Positions 9,701 through 19,991 of a stretch of DNA of 64,000 nucleotides are shown piece after piece. Origin of the DNA: Dendrophyllia cribrosa (lineage: Eukaryota; Cnidaria; Anthozoa; Scleractinia; Dendrophylliidae); the NCBI GenBank assembly GCA_024195265.1, contig JAJLRJ010000010.1:20526284-20590283 (forward strand). Direction: 5' to 3'. Under the pieces are notes generated by a model. It was not told the DNA's origin. It did not search any database and worked only from the letters and a program-made list of their open reading frames with translations. Position numbers and translations under genes: made by a program. Positions within the stretch are counted from its first letter, which is position 1; each line of letters starts with the position of its first letter.

Positions 9701-12700
9701 GGACTCCTTTTATGAACTACAAAATATTATAATTATTGTATTGCAATGGTAATTACAGGAATGTTGTTGTTCAAATAATGAAACATCCTTTTACTGTGCA
9801 CTTAAAAACATTTTTATTGCAATTGACAGATAAAAGGAGAAAAAGAAAATCCAAAACAGGAGAGCTGTTTAAACAGGTTTGTAAGGATGTTATTTTGTTT
9901 TACAGTTATTTTATTAACTTCACCAGATGTGGCAGATGCCACAACATCCCTCCCCTAAAGGAAAGGTTATACACTCATTGAAGACTCAACCTTGACTCTT
10001 TTTGAACAGTGAATGCATTCTTTAACATCCGCTACAATTTAAACTATGTGTGAAGGTGTAAGAGACAAGGCCAATGGTTTAAGGTACTCCCAACCTTTGC
10101 AGGTTCAGAAAAAATTAGTACATGCACCAGTTTTATGAGTAATAGGACAAACTCTATATACTGTATAAATGGGAAGCTTAAATAAAAGTTGTGGTTTTTG
10201 ATAAAATATAATTTTAGCAGCTTTCTCTTTTACAATCAGCCAGGAGCCAATAAACCGCCAAATGAATGAGGGTTGTTCAATTGAATTTATCAGGTATCAA
10301 ATGTCATGGCAAGACCACAATATAGCTGCACAGTGTTATTCACAAGTGATCAATTAACAAAAGTAGCACTATGTCAGGCTTTTTCGATGTTCTGATTGGT
10401 TAGCAAGATATCTGCATCTATAGTTGGGAGTAGCTAAAAACAAACGAGAATGGGCATAAATAGTCGCCATGGGAAAATATTTTAAATATCAAAATTTTCT
10501 GACAAGGAGTTGTTGAACTTTGTATATGAATGTTTTCCAAAGGACACTTGCATAGCACCTTTAACATTGTCATCCAATGAAGCAATCATCTTAACCCTGT
10601 CACCTCCAGAGTTAATAATGGAGACATGTAGTGTAGTTCTAACTTTTTAGTCTACGGATGAAATCCTATAGTGTGACCATTCAAATGAAACCTCTTCGGC
10701 AGCACTTTTGCATGGTACCATTTGTTCTAACATTTGAGTCTGTGGATAAAATCCTATGGTGTGACCATTTAAATAAAACTTCTTCAGCAGTACTTTTGCA
10801 TGGTACCATTTGTTCTAACTTTTGAGTCTGTGGATGAAATCCTATGGTGTGACCATTCAAATAAAACCTCTTCAGCAGTACTTTTGCATGGCACCATTTG
10901 TTTTTCAATTTTTTACAAAACGAAATTTGGGATTTTTCTTGAATTTTGATGTTTGGCACTCTTAGGAGTTAAAGGGTTAACTGAGGCCAAGTGTTGAGCT
11001 TAGCCAGCAGGATTTTTTCAGTTATTTAAAGAGCCTGGTTGGTGGTCCAGTCATGATTCAAACCTGAGACCTGCCCTACAGACTAGTGCTCTTTTGACTA
11101 TAATTTTTTTCAGTGGTGGATCCAGACTTATTCATTATCGGAAGGGAGGGGAGAGAGGGGGTGGTGGGTGGCAGGGCCAGGGTTAGGGTTAGGGTTACCG
11201 GTATCAGGTATATTTCAGATCGAAATAATTTTTAACCCTTTCATGCCTAATTTTCTTTGCAAAATAGGGGAGGGGTGGGTCTCCTAGGGAGTGGTGGGCC
11301 TCCCATGACGATGTAGTGGTGGGTCCCCCAGGGAGAGGTGGGTGCCCAAGGCCCAAGGCCCATGGCCCATGCAACTTTATACATGTAACAAGGAACAAAC
11401 ATGTAAGCATTTGCAAATTACATGATTCTTCCTTCCCTGGTTCATTCAGATTTTCAGATCCATAGTATGTTAAATAAATTACACAAATGTAGGTTAGTCA
11501 AGAACAAATAATCAACCAAGGTTGAAATTGACCTAGAATAAATCAGACCCACAACATATCAGGTATGCAACTAGCCTGCGTAGCTGGCGGTTTTTTTGTT
11601 GGCGCGCGCGATAATTCGCGAGCGGCGAAGCCGCGAGTTTCGAGTTTCGAGCGGCGAAGCCGTGAAAAACCGCCTGCTCGGTTTCGTGGGCTTTTTGAGT
11701 AGCCGCCCCCTTTTGACCTTTTTGAAATCTTTTGGTGGATACAATTACCCAACCAATCACAGGGCGCATCGTAATACGAAACTTCATGTAAATTACGATC
11801 GCGCGAAAAATCGTGGCTTAAAGGAGCTATGTCACGGTGATTTTGAGGTTTTCGGGTCATAACCGTCCCAAATTAAAACTAATCACCTTTGTCGTACACG
11901 AAATGCTTAAAGAACACTAACAGGAAGATATCAAGTGAATTTTAGCAGAGAAAATAAACCATAATCGGAGTTTTAACGAATTTTCTAAGACACAAGCGAT
12001 AAACTTGAAAAAATTGGCCCAATTTTTTCAAGATACAATCCGTTTCCATCCTGGCCATCTGCAGCCCAAGACACTTATTTTTACTTTTAGATCACTAGTA
12101 GAATAATTTTAAACAAAACTGGATTCTTAGTTTTGGAATTTCACTGATATAAAGATGTATTTTGGCTTTTTAAAGTAACGCTAAAAATGGTGACATAGCC
12201 CCTTTAAGCTAGCGGGCAATAAACAACAAAAACTCCATAAGTTCCTTTGATGGCGAACGGCGATACCCCGAAAAAAAATTTCAAGGGAGGGAGAATCCGA
12301 AAAGCGCGAATGATAACTGTAGATTGTGCTGTTTCCCTTTAAAAATTAAATACGGTGAATTTCAGAAACGCTGTGGCTAAATGCTCCGGCAGTCAGAAAT
12401 TTTCACAAAATTTTCACTGAAATGCTCTTCCAAACCTTTTGAGAGTATTCGATGTTCGTTTAGAAATGTCAAGCGATTCCCAAAATTATTTTGATTTTCC
12501 AGTTGACAAAATATCGAAGCTTGGGCATACTATAAGATCGCTATGTTCTCGACACTTAGAATATTGCTGCCGAGACTCGCAGTCAGAAATTTTCACAGAA
12601 TATCGACTGAACGTCTCACTCAAACCTCTTAAAGTGCCTATGAAATGAATTTTTTTTCTTCGTTTCTCATTAGTTTATTATGTCCAAAGAACGAAAGCAA

Positions 12701-15700
12701 TAATCATTTCCCGAGGAAAAGAAAGGAAATCGGTTTTTTAGCCCCTCGAAGATGCGTCACTTCGGTTGAAAAGTGGCTCCAATTTTTGGAGAGCCTGGGG
12801 CGAGTGGGCGTGCGTGATGACGTAAATTACGTAAATAGTATGACACATTGGTTTGTTTACGCTATAATTCCCTTGGAATCCTTTAGCGTGATGGTCATTT
12901 TGCCAACGTTTTTGGCTGTACAAATGTCAGACAGCGCCTAATTTGTTTCTTTACAGTCCTCTGAAGGTGAAGAGGATCAGTTTCGGATCACTCTTGATCA
13001 ACTGAAATGATCGTGTCCACTGTAGTTTTGCCGTAGCGAGACGAACCGACTGTGCCTCTTGAGCGAAGGAAGTGAACATGAAGAAGACGAACTTTGATTT
13101 AGATTATTGAACGTGAAAGGTATACATTTCAGTAGCACAGCGTCTCAGTGGTTTGCCAGTTGAGTTGTAAGCTTATTGAACGCAGAGGCGTTTTTGTTAT
13201 TTCTTTTTAGTGGCTCGTTGACTAGCGTTAATCGAACGCGAACGATATATTTGTAGTACAAACAATCATGATATTAGCGCATTAGCGACTCGGCCGGTCT
13301 TCTCTGAAGTTCATTGATCGCGCGTGGAGGTTATGAACTTATTTTATCGGCTTGGCAATTCGCCCGTCTACTTAAAGTTCTTTCTTCCATGCGAAGGATA
13401 TGTCTTGGCGGCTTGCTAGTTGAAAGTTTCTAAATTATACTGATATGTTATGCATATCCGAGATGGTGTTTTTCAGGCGGCTTGCTGAATTGAATGTGAA
13501 TGGTGTATTTTTAGCGGCAAGGCGCTTTGATAGCGTATTTATTTATTTATTTATTCAAAATGTTTGAACTCAAGTATATACGTAATAATTATGCTTTTTA
13601 GTTCAGTGTCTTGCCAGCGATTGAACGTTTCTGGAAATTTTAACCACTTGGCGGCTTGTAAGTGAGTTCAAAGTATCGTGTTTACATTTATGTCTGATTT
13701 ATATTTCATTGATAAAAATTGATCTGATCGAACACGCAATGATTCAGCGATGTATTTTGTTCCGAATAGTCTTACGCATTTGTACATGTAGATTTTTGAT
13801 AGATGTCCCGCAGAATAGACGCCTTCCAGTGAACACTTGCGTCACTGCACTTTGAGTTTTATAATTCGGAATAACATATAAACATTTATATTACTCGCCA
13901 GTCAGTGCCGATCGAGTCAGTATATTTTTGTAGGCCTCACTGACTTCGACGGCTCTCCAGTCGAGCCGAGGCTTGAAGTAACTTCCAAACAGGATATGGA
14001 TTGGGAAAATTATGCTTGATTAAACGGCCTCACCGGCCGGAATGTTATTTTCTTTTGCAAAATAATATTAATCTTAACAATAAGCACTTTCATTGAAAAC
14101 AACATCGCTTGACGTACCCTTTCCGATGTCGGCGAACAAATTTCATGTATAGTCGCCGGCCTATTTTCCTCTGGAGCAAAATAAAGCTTTGTTACACCCT
14201 CTGTTATCGAAGAATTCTAATATCTCGTATGTTTGAGGCCGCTCGCCACATAATATTGGTCCTCCTCTTGCGACGTCTCTTGTCAGCTCTCTTGTTCTCT
14301 ATATTCCCGCAGCAGTTTGTACAACTATTTACGTCACAGTGTAATATGACACTGGTTTTGGCCGCGCACAAATTGGAGCCACTTTTTAGCGCCAACAACC
14401 TAACTTTGAGACCATAAAAAAAGCGTTTCGCATCATCCCTAACACTTTAAACCTTTTATTCCAAGGTCTAAAAAGGTGAAATTTTCGATACATCAAAAAA
14501 TAAATTTCATTTCATAGGCACTTTAAGAGTATTCAAAGTTCGTTTAGAAATGTCAAGCGATTCCCAAAATTATTTTGCTTTTCCAGTTGACGAAATATCC
14601 AAGCTTGGGCATACTATAGGATCGCTATGTTCCCGACACTTAGAAAATTTCTGCAGACTGCCGGGCACGGTCTCAAATAGACTAATGCATGGTTCAAATC
14701 CTACAGTTACCATCCCCCCCCCGGGCAACCCCCGGGACAAAGTCGGCCACTGTGGCCCGGGGGTGGGGAATTTTGCAAGTAGTCATGTCCCGGGGGTAGG
14801 GGGTGGGGATAATCTAGGTGCTCAAGGAATTATGGGGCGAAAATTTCGTCGAAGCACATAGCGACAACATGACTCAACAAGCGGACTTCTTTGCTGGGAA
14901 ATTCTTACAATTTGTCAGTAATTGGCTGGAAGAAAACAATTTGGCAACCTCACCAGCAGGGTAGAGCTATAAGAGCGTTACCGCCGAGTACATTAATCAG
15001 TGATGCCGTGACAAGCAAAGAACTTACCGATGATAGGACGAGAAACCTTGCTAAGGAGTGTTGCCTGTCAGTGGATGATGTGAAGTGTTGGAAAGAACAT
15101 ATCCTCAGTACATGAAACAACCGCAAGAGAGGAGCGATGAAGCCAAAGAAACGCGAGCAAGGAAGAAAAACAAAGAGAGAGCTGCTTCCTGATCTTAGTA
15201 GCGCTAGCTATACTAGTCTAGTCCAGTCCATGTCTAGTTTGTAAACTGTTCGGTGGATTTATATTATATATATTTCTGTCTTCTTGAGAAACGGTGCAGC
15301 TTGCTGTTAAGTGTCCCGGGGGTGGGGGATTACCTCTTTCTTTGTGCCCGGGGGTGGGGAATAGGACGCCAAGTGAAGAAAAAATGGCAAATCCCCGGGG
15401 GTGTGCCCGGGGGGGGGATGGTAACTGTAGGAATTGAACCATGCATAAATGCCCGGCAGTGACAAATTTTCATAGAATATTTCGTCAACTAGAAAAGCAA
15501 AATAATTTTTGGAAGCGCTTGACATTTCTAAACGAACATCGAATACTCTCAAGAGGTTTGAAAGAGCCTTTCAGTGAAAATTCTATGAAAATTTCTCACT
15601 GCCGAGCATTTAGTCCCGGGGGGGGGGGGGTACTCTGCAAATTTTTTGGTGGGGGTGTTCCGCTGGGACTCTGAGACCCTTAACTTATACTAGACCATTT

Positions 15701-18700
15701 TAGCTGCATTTTGCAACCCTATTCTAGACTAAACACCGAAAAACCCTACCCTATCCTAGACCTATTCCAGACTCGCTATTTTCCAGAAACTCGTTCAGTA
15801 TCACAGTTATTAGTTACCAGGGGTCAGTAAAAATGCCGTACTGCTCGCCGTACCGATTTTTAAATGCCATTTGCTAGTAAACCTTGTCTAGACGAAATTC
15901 TTCACGCAACTGATCAGTTTCGCGTAAAATGATACCCTATTCTAGACCAAAAATCTCTGAATACTATACCCTATCCAGACTAAACTGCTTGAAAACCATA
16001 CCCTACACAGCGGCACATACCTATATAGCTCATATATGGGAGTACCCCCCCCCCCCCCCCCCCCCCGGGCATTTAGTCTGTTTGAGACCGTGCCCGGCAG
16101 CCTGTGCAGAAATTTTCTAAGTGTCGAGAACATTGCGATCTTATAGTATGCCCAAGCTTGGATATTTCGTCAACCGGAAAAGCAAAATAATTTTTGGAAT
16201 CGCTTGACATTTCTAAACGAACATCGAATACTCTCAAAAGGTTTGAAAGAGCCTTTCAGTGAACATTTTGTGAAAATTTCTGACTGCCGGGCATTTAGTC
16301 TATTTGAGACGCCACAGCGTTCTTCCATGGCAAGCACAAACATTGTGAAGATTAAACTCTTTCCAAAACCTGTAGGCAAAATGGCCATGACATCTTTTCC
16401 ATACAGTATTTTTTTTTACGGCTATTTCCTGCTCTTAAGAACGAATATTGGGAGATGCCAAAGCTTTGAACAACGCTTCGTCTTGGTTTTCGCGTGGCAA
16501 CTCTAGTCTCCCTTGGGAGATCGCATAACCATTTGATTGACGTGTTTACGTTTTAGAACCAATCAGAACGGCCCGTACGCCGGCGTACGGACTACTCAAA
16601 AAGCCCACGAAACCGAGCAGGCGGTTTCTCACGGCTTCGCCGCTCGAAACTCGAAACTCGCGGCTTCGCCGCTCGCGAATTATCGCGCGCGCCAACAAAA
16701 AAAACCGCCGGCTACGCAGGCTAGTATGCAACAAAAAACAATTCCATTATTTTTGTTCAGGAGTAATAGTGAGTTTGATAACTGGTGCATTTTTTTCATT
16801 GATACCAATAATAATATAATTATAATATTAATGATTATTTGTTTTGTCCAATAAACAGAGGTTTCGAAGAACTTTTGCCATGTTACTTGAAGAGGCGGTA
16901 AGTGCTCTAGATTGTTTAACTCTTGAAGTACTGGTATTTACATGTAAACTTATTGACACCTAAACTGCCACAAACTGCCTGTGAGGGGCCATGGGCCTTG
17001 TACCATTTGCAATGTCATGTTAAATATTTTCACTTTCTCCACCTTTTCCTGCCATTGAAGTGAAGTCTAGTGAAAGACCGACAACAAGAAAAAAGGGGGG
17101 AAATTGAGGGGGAAAAAGGAGAAATGCCTTGTGCACATTCCCCAAACAAAAGGATGTTTAGTTTCATGTTGCAAACAACATTTTGGCTACATGTAGTTTG
17201 GCCACAAACTGCCTGTGAGGGGCCATGGGCCTTGTACCATTTGCAATGTCATGTTAAATATTTTCACTTTCTCCACCTTTTCCTGCCATTGAAGTGAAGT
17301 CTAGTGAAAGACCGACAACAAGAAAAAAGGGGGAAAATTGAGGGGAAAAAAGGAGAAATGCCTTGTGCACATTCCCCAAACAAAAGGATGTTAAGTTTCA
17401 TGTTGCAAACAACATTTTGGCTACATGTAGTTTGGTCGTAATTTGTCTAGGCAGCAGTGAAAAAAAAACCTACATTTGTGGCTTCAAATTGCTATTTTTC
17501 GCTAAAACTCTAGGAGTCAATGTGTTAAAGACAGACTTTTGTTTAATCTCTGGGTGAGATGACCAGTGTTGACAACATCATTGTTCATGTTGATTATCCA
17601 GCAACAGGAAGCTGAAGCGGGTGAACCATCTTATTCCTCAGCAAGTGTTTCACCTTCAAAGTTTCCAGAGAGGCACTTCTGTTCTGTCTGTGGATATCCT
17701 TTTAAAGCCGGCACTTTTCTGGCATATTATAAATAAACTATACTCAGTCTATTAGCTGACAGCTTATTTTTACAGATAAATAGTTAAAATCTCTAAGAAA
17801 GAATGACCTATTAGTAAGTGACTGGCTTTTTTTTGCACCAAAAAGAGATTTTTTGTAAAGAATATTTTCCAGTTGTCATTCGGTTGATGTACTCATGTAA
17901 CTGCAACGTGACCAAATTTAAAAACCTGTTGTCAAAGAAGTCACCCATTTTATTTCTACAAGTGCCCAATAATTATTAGGATGTTTTTCCAGTCTTCAAA
18001 TTGGACACTGTGCCAACAGATAACTAAGCACCATGCACAGGGATGGGAGGGTAATGGTCATTCAACAATTATGGGTAATCCAAGTTTATTCAAATTTCAC
18101 AGTCTCGTTTTTTTGTAAAGACCCAGTATTTGTCCATTATGCTTCATCACCTCAGAACAATAGAAGCCTTTCTCCTGTGTAAACCAAAACAACAGAGGTA
18201 CGTAAAGTATAATGGACACTACTGGGTCTTTAAGTAGCTCTCAACGTCTCGAGTGTCAATTTGTTTGTGAAGCTGTCTTGGTGTCTAAGTTTTGTAAAAA
18301 GTTATCGGGTTCGTAGAGAAAAACGCTAGTCTCGCTATCTCACTAAGTCTCGAGTTTGCCATATGCCACCCATGCAGGGTACAGTCTAAAAGGTTTGACT
18401 CTACAGTTGTTGGACTTCCAGGGCGAGAGAGGTAATTGAACAAGATAACTAGACCAAGTGTTTTTGATACCCGAATGGCCAAACTGCTTTAAGATTTTTT
18501 CAAAGCATCGGAAACTGGTTTTGTATAATGTAAGGTCATCTAATGCACCTATCATTTACAATGTAGACTCTGAATTAACAGCCCTGGGTAAGGCCATTTA
18601 GCCTGCAAATACAGCTACCTCTCACCCTCACTCACTCCTCTCCTTGTCTGATGTCCTTTCTTTAAGCGCTTGTTCTTGACGTCATCTGAACATTGAATAT

Positions 18701-19200
18701 TTCCACCAATCAGAGTACGTTCAGTCCCATTCTTGAAATTCCTGATGGAGAAAAAAACCATCTTACAACCACTCTGATTGGTGGAAATTTTCAACAGTCA
18801 GATGACGTCAAGAACAAGCCCTCAAACAAAGGACATCAGACAGGGAGAGGAGCCGAGGGAATGAGTGAAAGCAAACTCAGGCCACCTGAGAATCAGGCTG
18901 TGGGATATTAAGCAAAGAAAAGATTCATTGCAGAGCTGCTTTTAGGAAATGAAGGACATTTGTTTACAGATACAATGGCGATAAAAACTGTCCAAGATGG
19001 GGATTATTAATTTTATCTCAATTTGGGTACATTGTAATTATTTTGAACAAAAATTCTTCAGAAAGTGTGAATTGTGAATCCTTGACCATTTTTTTACATT
19101 TCCCTCAAACTACACATGTGTGTCATGTGGAACCAGATATTGCTGTGTAAGGTGTTTAGGAACTCACCAAGACACGAGATGCCTCAAGTGGACTGTGTGA
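6755..19200 (+). CDS. ZNHIT1: Zinc finger HIT domain protein 1, six exons
   Basis: Exons: 6755-6776, 8357-8530, 9830-9876, 16859-16897, 17602-17693, 19098-19200. Phases join exactly to give 158 residues (human protein about 154). ZNHIT1 (p18Hamlet) is a nuclear subunit of the SRCAP/SWR1 complex that deposits histone H2A.Z. Conserved parts are RKILDAATRKRRQKRQLEAL, EKDNFQDDPH and a C-terminal zf-HIT finger, FCSVCGF...YTCVSCGTRYCCVRC, then GTHQDTRCLKWTV and stop. The first four introns are GT-AG. The fifth has AT-AC ends (separate entry). Introns total about 12 kb, mostly transposons. AATAAA at 19554-19559 is a plausible poly(A) signal. Confidence 0.93.
7321..7611 (-). pseudogene. Possible cysteine-protease-like transposon fragment
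   Basis: The open frame includes VFVAGSIHQGHERFSDISRG and then RQCSFMSFSALL. This resembles the Gln/Cys block (G-S-x-H-Q ... G-x-Q-C-x-x-x-x-x-x-A-L) of OTU or herpes-tegument-type cysteine proteases found in some eukaryotic transposons. Only this block is left, without an ATG context or a His/Asp partner. It lies antisense in a ZNHIT1 intron. The assignment is tentative. Confidence 0.3.
8041..8324. repeat. 142 bp tandem duplication
   Basis: The block beginning AAACATAGTTTTTGCACATA at 8041 recurs at 8183 with few changes and ends about 30 bp before ZNHIT1 exon 2. Each copy contains CTGCTGGGCACCC and GAGCACAGCCTTGGG. Confidence 0.85.
8876..9245. repeat. Dispersed CCGGGAG-rich repeat in intron 2
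   Basis: CTCCCGG recurs several times within 8885-8960. The left end ACCAACTCTCCCGG and the inverted right end GCCAACCTCTGGAG are loosely complementary, which suggests a small inverted-repeat element. No clear target duplication was found. The rest of intron 2 (8531-9829) shows nothing else supportable. Confidence 0.4.
10082..10436. repeat. Weak inverted-repeat element
   Basis: GGTACTCCCAAC at the left and GTTGGGAGTAGC at the right are inverted. No clean target duplication was found; the call is low confidence. Confidence 0.25.
10591..10980. mobile_element. piggyBac-like MITE with 88 bp tandem repeats
   Basis: TTAA target sites (10591-10594 and 10977-10980) enclose ends starting CCCTGTCACCTCCAGAGT and, inverted, CCCTTTAACTCCTAAGAGT. 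TTAA duplication with CCC ends is the piggyBac signature. Inside are three tandem 88 bp units starting at 10637, 10725 and 10813, each with GTGTGACCATT and CTTTTGCATGG. There is no ORF. Confidence 0.65.
11101..11400. other. GC-rich intron segment
   Basis: It begins with CAGTGGTGGATCCAGA, a variant of the hAT-like end seen elsewhere. It contains three TTAGGG units (11180-11198) and repeated GGTGGG words. No gene is recognised. Confidence 0.35.
11818..12207. mobile_element. TTAA-flanked MITE, AGGRGC family
   Basis: TTAA at 11818-11821 and 12204-12207 flanks ends AGGAGCTATGTCAC and, inverted, AGGGGCTATGTCACC. Internal words (TTGGCCCAATTTTTTCAAG, CATCCTGGCCATCTGC) match the nested element at 20664-21126, so both belong to one family. 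A third partial end lies near 41290. Confidence 0.75.
12629..14526. mobile_element. 1.9 kb TTAA-flanked element, non-coding
   Basis: TTAA (12629-12632 and 14523-14526) encloses ends AGTGCCTATGAAATGAA, perfectly inverted for 17 bp. It interrupts a unit of the palindromic block, and the flanks rejoin cleanly as CCTC-TTAA-GAGTATTC. No ORF has recognisable homology. Between 13130 and 13990 the words GGCGGCTTGC, GTTGAA and TTTTTAG recur loosely, suggesting a decayed array. Confidence 0.75.
14685..15446. mobile_element. CCCGGG-rich inverted-repeat element
   Basis: ATGCATGGTTCAAATCCTAC and CAGTTACCATCCCCCCCC at the left are mirrored at the right (GGGGATGGTAACTGTAGG, GAACCATGCAT). Further CCCCCGGG blocks lie just inside each end. 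It sits at the centre of the palindromic block. The frame at 14891-15115 (including TSKELTDDRTRNLAKECCL) may be a remnant of a transposon-associated protein, but I do not recognise it. Confidence 0.55.
15616..16069 (+). mobile_element. G/C-tract-ended element, copy B
   Basis: Perfect 9 bp duplications CATTTAGTC (15607-15615 and 16070-16078) flank a 454 bp element. It starts CCGGGGGGGG-TACTC and ends GAGTAC-CCCC-GGG. The homopolymer tracts are thus the terminal inverted repeats. The body contains repeated CCCTA-CCTATTCTAGAC-like words. It is the best preserved of the three copies. Confidence 0.75.
16319..16470 (-). pseudogene. RecQ-type helicase fragment
   Basis: The minus strand encodes YGKDVMAILPTGFGKSLIF, which carries helicase motif I (Walker A, TGFGKS) in the RecQ-like form. 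Upstream, FGISQYSFLRA resembles the RecQ motif-0 region, but in a shifted frame. The fragment is cut at 16318 by the palindromic block. It lies just inside the right terminal repeat of the 5.15 kb composite and may be what is left of a cargo gene. Confidence 0.6.
16898..17601 (+). repeat. ZNHIT1 intron 4 with 234 bp tandem duplication
   Basis: The block starting GCCACAAACTGCCTGTGAGG at 16967 recurs at 17201 and ends near 17438. Degenerate ends TTATTGACACCTAAACT (near 16950) and, inverted, TTAACACATTGACTCCTAG (17528 leftward) suggest an old piggyBac-like element around it. Splice sites are GCG/GTAAGT and ATCCAG/CAACAG. Confidence 0.6.
18116..18232. mobile_element. Small MITE with AAAGACCCAGT ends
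   Basis: AAAGACCCAGTATTTGTCCA at the left is mirrored by TGGACACTACTGGGTCTTT at the right. Length is about 117 bp. It lies within the U12-type intron. Confidence 0.65.
18630..18862. mobile_element. Foldback MITE
   Basis: Long inverted arms include GTCTGATGTCC/GGACATCAGAC, TTCTTGACGTCATCTG/CAGATGACGTCAAGAA and CCACCAATCAGAGT/ACTCTGATTGGTGG. It lies within the U12-type intron. Confidence 0.75.
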
Positions 19201-19553
19201 CCCATATTCACAGCATGGACTTCACCCCGTTACTGACTTAAATTCACACAACACTGTTTGAATAACAGTGTAGATGGTTATCATCAAGATGAAGCATAGC
19301 TTCCCTTTGTCCACATTCTGTCAGCATCGCGATGCATTTCAAGTTCCTCCTGGAAGCTTCCAGTGAGAAAAATTGCAAGAAAACAGGGGAATAGTATTAC
19401 AGTTTTGGTGGGAATCATTTGCCGCCTCCGAGAATTAAGTGACGCTTCAGTCGAACAGGGCATGTTAAGATCATTGACTGCAAACTTGTTGAAAACATTT
19501 CTTGTACACCAAAAGCTTGGACTTGGCTTTGACAAGGTTACCTTTGAATACGT

Positions 19554-19559
19554 AATAAA
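19554..19559 (+). terminator. ZNHIT1 poly(A) signal candidate
   Basis: AATAAA lies 354 bases after the stop codon, the first clear hexamer downstream. Confidence 0.45.
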
Positions 19560-19890
19560 GTAGTGATAAAATGTTTTTCAGTACTCCTACTTGTAAATAG
19601 TAAACGTTTCTGATTTGCGAATAAACTGACTTATTATTCAACACAATGTTGTCAGGGTTCTCTCGATATCCCTCCTCTATAAACAACATTTTATTTCACT
19701 TTTCATTTATCACTACGATTTGGTATTCAAATTCATAAAGGCTGATTACTCACAGGCAAAACTGTGATGTTTCACGATGTTACTGTTTTTTTCTTTTTAA
19801 CGCAAAACAGCATCCGAGTCCAATAAATTTTTAAAATGCTTCTCTATGACAAAAAAAACCTGGCTGAGGAAGTAGCTGGTGACATTGTCT

Positions 19891-19991
19891 GAAGTGTCAG
19901 CCGCTTTGTCGCCCTTTCTCCCGTGGGCGCCAGCCGGAGAGAGCTCTCTCGCTGGCTCCCACATTGGGTAGGGCGACAAAGCGTCAGACAC
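19891..19991. repeat. Hairpin repeat
   Basis: GCTTTGTCGCCCT and AGGGCGACAAAGC face each other, with a second inner palindrome around GAGAGAGCTCTCTC. It abuts the TTAA element that starts at 19996. Confidence 0.6.

Larger units (their letters stand above)
12370..16318. repeat. Palindromic block of 230 bp units
   Basis: Each arm holds two copies of a unit of about 230 bp with GAAATGTCAAGCGATTCCC, AAGCTTGGGCATACTAT and GGCAGTCAGAAATTTTCAC. Forward copies are in 12378-12630 and 14527-14684; reverse copies are in 15447-15606 and 16079-16310. The outermost words are GCTGTGGC (12370-12377) and GCCACAGC (16311-16318). It resembles a foldback-type element, now split by three later insertions. Confidence 0.65.
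11571..16724. mobile_element. 5.15 kb composite with 132 bp terminal inverted repeats
   Basis: Left end 11571-11702 and right end 16592-16724 are near-identical inverted copies beginning CTAGCCTGCGTAGC and containing two GAGCGGCGAAGCCG words. Direct repeats TATGCAA (11564-11570 and 16725-16731) flank the unit, so it looks like one insertion into ZNHIT1 intron 3. Inside are a TTAA element (11822-12203), a palindromic repeat block (12370-16318) holding three more elements, and a broken RecQ-type helicase fragment beside the right end. The superfamily is unknown to me; a 7 bp duplication is unusual. Confidence 0.75.
17694..19097 (+). other. ZNHIT1 intron 5: AT-AC (U12-type) intron
   Basis: The donor is /ATATCCTTTT, matching the U12 consensus /ATATCCTT. 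A branch-site match ATCCTTGAC lies at 19078-19086, with its A at 19085. The intron ends in AC at 19097, 12 bases later, inside the 10-20 base window of minor introns. Joining 17693 to 19098 restores CGFPSNYTC, matching the family (human CGFPSPYTC). No GT-AG alternative keeps the frame. The intron also contains two foldback MITEs. Confidence 0.9.

Noticed and set aside
9877..9884. Alternative ZNHIT1 donor GTAAGG four bases downstream
   Set aside because: Using it creates a stop codon at the junction with exon 4; GTTTGT keeps the family frame.
11180..11198. Interstitial telomere or chromosome end (TTAGGG units)
   Set aside because: Only three units; too short to claim a telomere relic.
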